Source: Paenisporosarcina sp049671445
Lineage (GTDB): Bacteria > Bacillota > Bacilli > Bacillales_A > Planococcaceae
DNA: 64,000 nt
Direction of reading: 5' to 3'
Assembly: GCF_049671445.1 (NCBI RefSeq)
Contig: NZ_JBATUX010000022.1
Coordinates: forward strand, 8,672 to 72,671
Shown: one piece after another, positions 60,643-64,000 of the stretch
Layout of the letters: each line of letters starts with the position of its first letter
Position numbering within the stretch: position 1 is the stretch's first letter
Translations under genes and position numbers: made by a program
The notes under the pieces: generated by a model
What the model saw: the letters and a program-made list of their open reading frames with translations, nothing else
What the model was told of the DNA's origin: nothing
Database searches by the model: none

Positions 60643-62595
60643 TTATAGGCAATGCATTTCAGCTTCTGCTAGATCCCAAGGAACTGTATAACCTTTTCCT
60701 TTTGCACAAAAAACAGATGAAGAGCTATAGTCGGAATCTGCATTCTTATTGTAAGAAATTCTTTCGATAACTTCAGGTTCATTATGACATCTTTCATAGC
60801 CACCAAAAACTAGATTTAGCACACCTTTTCCTTGTGTAAATGACGCAAGTTCAGACGCATAATTCATGAAAGTAGCTACTGGCACTTTGCCTGTCAACAG
60901 TGCTTTATTTCCTTCTGTTATTGGAGCATCAAAGGTTCCATGAGCGATTTGTATATCTGATAATACCTTTCCCATTTGATCCAAATCAACTTTTATTTTG
61001 AAACGGTAGTATGGCTCCAATACAAGATTTTGTGCTTTTTCTAATCCTTGTCTGAGTGCTCGATATGTTGCTTCTCGGAAGTCACCGCCAGATGTATGTT
61101 TATTGTCAGCTCGTCCTGTTAGTAAGGTGATTTTCATATCCGTTAAAGGCGACCCAGTCAACAAACCATTATGAGTTTTTTCAAAAAGATGGTGTTGCAC
61201 TAAATTTTGGTTTCCAATCGATAAGTCATTCGCATGACACACATTCTCAAACGCAATCCCACTATTTCTTGGAGCAGGTTCAATTTTCAGATGCACTTCA
61301 GCATAATGTTTCAACGGTTCAAAATGACCGTATCCATTCACAGTTGAGTCAATTGATTCTTTATATAAAATTTTCGGTTCTTCAAAACTAACCTCTATAT
61401 GAAACCTCTCTTTTATAATCTGTTTCAATATTTCTAATTGAATCGTACCCATTACATGAATATGAATTTCCTGTAAACGCTCTTCCCACGTGACATTCAA
61501 AGATGGATCTTCTATATCTAATAGTTGAAAATATCGTAAAGCCTCTTTTATATGTACCGATGAGTCAAAAACTACTTTAGACTTTAAGGTTGGTACCATT
61601 TCATAAACAGCTTTTTCATGTATAGTCCCTAATCCATCACCCGTAGATGCACCTGACAATCCAATGACTGCGAATAACTCACCAGCTTTAACACGCTCAA
61701 CTGTTTTGTAAATATTTCCGTTATACACTCTAATTTGCGTAATTTTTTCCGTATTTCTATTTTCTCCATTACCATACGACACTTCATCTCGTACACTCAC
61801 AGTCCCACTCAACGATTTTACAAAAGTAATTCTCGTTCCTTTTTCATCATGACGAATTTTATAAACACGTCCTGAAAATGCGTCTTCATTTAAATAATTT
61901 GTAACAGTCAATAGATGAAATTTTTCCAAAAAACCGCTAATTCCTATGTCTTGTAATGCAGAACCATTCGAACACGGAAAAATCTTGCCTTCTTTAATCA
62001 ATTCTTTCATTGTAGATAGCCATAAATCTTTTTGATAACCACTATCCATGTATTGTTCTAAAAGAATTTCATGACGTTCAGCTAAAAATTCAATGAGGTT
62101 TTCTGTCATTTCATCTTGCTGAAATTCATCGGTCATATCAAAGATAACCGATGAAAATTCTTGATGAATTTCTTGAAGGACATTTGTAACATTTGCACCT
62201 TCCCGATCAGTCTTATTTATAAAGAAAAACGTTGGGATATTGTGTTTTCTAAGCATCTGCCAAATCGTCGTCGTGTGTCCTTCAACGCCTTCAACCGCAC
62301 TAAGAATAACAATGGCATAATCCATGACCTGAACAGAACGCTCCATCTCAGGTGAGAAATCTACGTGACCCGGATTATCAATTAAATAATAGGTTGTATC
62401 CTGATAAGAAAAGGTTGCTTGGTCAGCAAATACAGTGATGCCTCGTTCCCTTTCAATTTCGTGACTGTCGAGGAAAGCATCTTTATGATCCACTCTTCCT
62501 CTATTCTTTATACTTTTTGTATGGAAGAGAATTTGCTCTGCGAATGTTGTTTTTCCTGCATCAACATGCGCAAATACACCAATTATTTTATTCAT
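60643..62595 (-). CDS. TetM-like translation factor GTPase
   Basis: 650 residues with the EF-G-like layout of ribosomal protection proteins: G1 AHVDAGKTT (9-17), switch RGITVF, G3 DNPGHVDF, G4 NKTD, then domains II-V. The C terminus ends SSSSVFCAKGKGYTVPW, found in chromosomal TetM-like proteins and not in Tet(M) itself. No leader peptide precedes it. Either tetracycline protection or another ribosome-clearing task is possible. Confidence 0.85.
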   Translation of the reverse strand: MNKIIGVFAHVDAGKTTFAEQILFHTKSIKNRGRVDHKDAFLDSHEIERERGITVFADQATFSYQDTTYYLIDNPGHVDFSPEMERSVQVMDYAIVILSAVEGVEGHTTTIWQMLRKHNIPTFFFINKTDREGANVTNVLQEIHQEFSSVIFDMTDEFQQDEMTENLIEFLAERHEILLEQYMDSGYQKDLWLSTMKELIKEGKIFPCSNGSALQDIGISGFLEKFHLLTVTNYLNEDAFSGRVYKIRHDEKGTRITFVKSLSGTVSVRDEVSYGNGENRNTEKITQIRVYNGNIYKTVERVKAGELFAVIGLSGASTGDGLGTIHEKAVYEMVPTLKSKVVFDSSVHIKEALRYFQLLDIEDPSLNVTWEERLQEIHIHVMGTIQLEILKQIIKERFHIEVSFEEPKILYKESIDSTVNGYGHFEPLKHYAEVHLKIEPAPRNSGIAFENVCHANDLSIGNQNLVQHHLFEKTHNGLLTGSPLTDMKITLLTGRADNKHTSGGDFREATYRALRQGLEKAQNLVLEPYYRFKIKVDLDQMGKVLSDIQIAHGTFDAPITEGNKALLTGKVPVATFMNYASELASFTQGKGVLNLVFGGYERCHNEPEVIERISYNKNADSDYSSSSVFCAKGKGYTVPWDLAEAEMHCL

Positions 62596-62640
62596 ACAAC
62601 CACCCCACTTACCTTTATACTATCTTAGATTTTACCAAAC

Positions 62641-62672
62641 ATAAAAGCGGATACCCTAATTAGGTACCCGCT
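62641..62672 (-). terminator. Terminator of the SASP-like gene
   Basis: Stem AAGCGG-TACC with GGTA-CCGCTT around a seven-base loop, then TTTT on the minus strand. Confidence 0.75.
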
Positions 62673-62690
62673 TCATCTAGTATTCTCAAT

Positions 62691-62882
62691 TTAAGAATTC
62701 TTTTGTACGTTTTTAATATCTGTTTGACTATAGCTCCCTGCATCTGAGTTGCCTGTTTTTTTAGCAAGTACTTCTTTCACTTCATTATAAGTTAATCCCG
62801 AGTTTTCATTATTTCGCTTAACATCTGCAATATTTGTTCCTGATGCTGTAAATCCGTCCTGGATATGTTGATTATTCTCCAT
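62691..62882 (-). CDS. Gamma-type SASP-like small protein
   Basis: 63 residues, polar. SGTNIADVKRNNENSG and SQTDIKNVQKNS are degenerate forms of the SASP unit TN-x2-EV(K/R)-x-QN-x2-S seen in sspE at 6748, joined by the helical LTYNEVKEVLAKKTG. AAAGGAGGCGAATTTA precedes the ATG. It probably belongs to the spore protein family, without Gpr sites that I can see. Confidence 0.6.
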   Translation of the reverse strand: MENNQHIQDGFTASGTNIADVKRNNENSGLTYNEVKEVLAKKTGNSDAGSYSQTDIKNVQKNS

Positions 62883-62966
62883 TAAATTCGCCTCCTTTGT
62901 ATGTTGTTATGCTTTTCAGCACGAAATTTTAGTCTTTCATAAACGTAGTACACTTTGTCGTAAATA

Positions 62967-63001
62967 ATGCCTCCACTCAAGTGAGCAGAGGCATTGTTTT
63001 A
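62967..63001 (-). terminator. Terminator of the WGxxG gene
   Basis: Stem AATGCCTC/GAGGCATT with inner CTCA/TGAG, and a T-rich tail on the minus strand. Confidence 0.85.
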
Positions 63002-63238
63002 TTAATCTTTTCGGTCGTCTCGTCTCTTCATTCCCATAAGACCAGCTAATCCTAATAACCCAATCCAGCCCCATTCCATATCATCATCATCGTCGTCAGT
63101 TGCTGTGTCAGCAGCTACGTCGTTATTATTATTATCATTACCGTCATTGGTATCAGCAGCATAAGCAGCATTAGCAGATGAGATTACTGTAAATGAAAAT
63201 GTTAGGGCAAATATTAGTGCAAGTACTTTTTTCGCCAT
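63002..63238 (-). CDS. Exported WGxxG-type protein
   Basis: 78 residues. Signal peptide (MAKKVLALIFALTFSFTVIS, cleavage near ANA), an Asn/Asp-rich linker, and a C-terminal membrane helix WGWIGLLGLAGLMGM ending in KRRDDRKD. The helix plus basic tail resembles C-terminal sorting or anchoring signals; the mature middle is only about 30 residues. AAGGAGGAATTA precedes the ATG. Function unknown. Confidence 0.78.
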   Translation of the reverse strand: MAKKVLALIFALTFSFTVISSANAAYAADTNDGNDNNNNDVAADTATDDDDDDMEWGWIGLLGLAGLMGMKRRDDRKD

Positions 63239-63266
63239 ATTAATTCCTCCTTAATTAGTCTGACTT

Positions 63267-63295
63267 ATTATGTTCAAGATAGTGAATATCATACG
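63267..63295 (-). promoter_or_regulatory. Sigma-G-like promoter of the WGxxG gene
   Basis: On the minus strand GTATG (63295-63291), exactly 17 bases and CATAATA (63273-63267) match the forespore consensus GHATR-N17/18-CATWHTA at every position. The -10 end is 28 bases before the ATG. In AT-rich DNA a chance match is possible. Confidence 0.5.
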
Positions 63296-63402
63296 TTTTA
63301 ACGAAAAGTGTCCTATGTGTACATAGAGAAGAAATGTAAGCACATAATACAATTTGTAATTCGTTTTTACGAATTGCAAACAACATGTAGAGGAGAGATA
63401 AT

Positions 63403-63921
63403 TTGGGTATTTTAAGTGGAAATCCGAAAGACGAGCCAATGCATGATGGTGAAGTATTTGGAGTTTGGTCATTCATTACTGCAAATAATGGACTTTTAAG
63501 TATTTATCAAGCCTTCATTAATCATGTGGGAGATAAAGATCTGAAAATGATGCTTGAAGATGCGGTAAGAATGATGAAAGATGAAAATAAACAAGCTTCC
63601 GAATTACTTAAGGCAAATGGAGTTGCTCTTCCTCCAGCTCTACCAGATCGACCAGTTGCTTCAGCGGAAGAAATTCCTGTTGGCGCAAGATTTATGGATC
63701 CAGAAATAAGTGCAATTCTGTCAGTAAATGGAGCGGCTGGTTTGGTTGCCTGTAGTCAAATGATAGGTCAATCGATTCGAGAAGATATTGGCTTAATGTT
63801 CGGTCATTTCCACATGAATAAAGCTCAATTTGGAGCGAAATTGCTTAAACTTAACAAAGAAAAAGCATGGCTTATTCCCCCTCCTTTACATGTAGCACCA
63901 CAATTAGCTTCAGTTCATTAA
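63403..63921 (+). CDS. DUF3231 family protein
   Basis: 172 residues, one DUF3231 helical bundle where many members carry two. Features: DEPMHDGEVFGVWSFITANNGLL, a central PALPDRPV linker and HFHMNKAQFGAKLLKLNKEKAWLIPPP at the end, with His residues placed like ferritin-type metal sites. TTG start after GAGGAGAGATAA. Role unknown; spore-related in many Bacillales by repute. A near sigma-G -10 (CATAATA, 63343-63349) lies upstream, but the -35 is off. Confidence 0.8.
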   Translation: MGILSGNPKDEPMHDGEVFGVWSFITANNGLLSIYQAFINHVGDKDLKMMLEDAVRMMKDENKQASELLKANGVALPPALPDRPVASAEEIPVGARFMDPEISAILSVNGAAGLVACSQMIGQSIREDIGLMFGHFHMNKAQFGAKLLKLNKEKAWLIPPPLHVAPQLASVH

Positions 63922-63932
63922 TAAAAATAATG

Positions 63933-63972
63933 AAAAGAAAAGAATCCCGCAATTGCTGGATTCTTTTCTTTA
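63933..63972 (+). terminator. Terminator of the DUF3231 gene
   Basis: Stem AAAAGAATCC/GGATTCTTTT with a ten-base loop and T-rich tail. Confidence 0.88.
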
Positions 63973-64000
63973 TTTAGTGCTTTTAAAGATAACCATTTAT

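Noticed and set aside
63251..63476. Two overlapping minus-strand frames at the DUF3231 start
   Set aside because: They are antisense to a supported gene and show no family features or ribosome site.

Overview
The window is AT-rich DNA from a Gram-positive, endospore-forming member of the Bacillales, most likely of the Planococcaceae (the Sporosarcina/Paenisporosarcina/Lysinibacillus side). Support: strong GGAGG ribosome sites with frequent TTG/GTG starts, spore genes (sspE, pdaA, a second gamma-SASP-like gene), MreBH, a bacterial nitric oxide synthase, a long run in the Bacillus subtilis yfhF-ygaD gene order, and an aspartate racemase/D-aspartate ligase pair that fits an L-Lys-D-Asp peptidoglycan bridge. 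No rRNA, tRNA, CRISPR array, prophage or intact insertion sequence was seen.

Layout. 1-4105: an App-type oligopeptide ABC operon in the order D-F-A-B, with appB cut by the window edge. 4258-13710: a block syntenic with B. subtilis ygaD-ntdP-sspE-fabL-mutY-yfhP-yfhJ-yfhH-recX-yfhF, followed by pdaA. 13762-24269: 23S rRNA methyltransferase RlmCD, a zinc metallopeptidase, an MFS transporter, an OsmC protein, a small SE1561-type protein, class I fumarase, a PfeT-like P1B-ATPase behind a near-perfect Per box, BrkB and YtxH-like membrane-associated proteins, and YfkK. 24679-33616: a methyltransferase + FAD monooxygenase pair, an unrecognised helical protein, aminopeptidase AmpS, MreBH convergent with NOS, carbonic anhydrase, a DUF4395 protein and a GNAT acetyltransferase. 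33621-44130: oligoendopeptidase, PPK2 kinase, a TspO-like protein, MapB, ThiT under a TPP riboswitch, an M20 peptidase, two small membrane or cationic proteins, and the operon DEAD helicase-AmpS paralogue-GDSL hydrolase.

44257-53800: racD-asl, an FbpA-like small gene, VanZ, a CAP-domain protein, a KinB-like histidine kinase next to a diguanylate cyclase with the same type of membrane sensor, an RlmI-like methyltransferase and an LD-carboxypeptidase. 53856-64000: a HEAT-like protein, a HAD nucleotidase, an isolated ribA-ribD pair without a visible FMN riboswitch, a dicarboxylate/glutamate symporter, small unknown genes, a TetM-like translation GTPase, a gamma-SASP-like protein, a WGxxG-type exported protein behind a sigma-G-like promoter, and a DUF3231 protein.

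The gaps are not empty. They carry many bidirectional terminators, two copies of one structured GC-rich repeat, one multi-stem repeat of another kind, and three separate intergenic arrays with a 21-bp period. The most rewarding items are the D-Asp cross-bridge pair with its candidate operator, the Per box with a hairpin leader at the P-type ATPase, the pdaA start placed in a terminator arm, the methyltransferase-monooxygenase pair, the ribA-ribD pair, and small genes that gene callers could miss (46493-46645 and 40693-40809).
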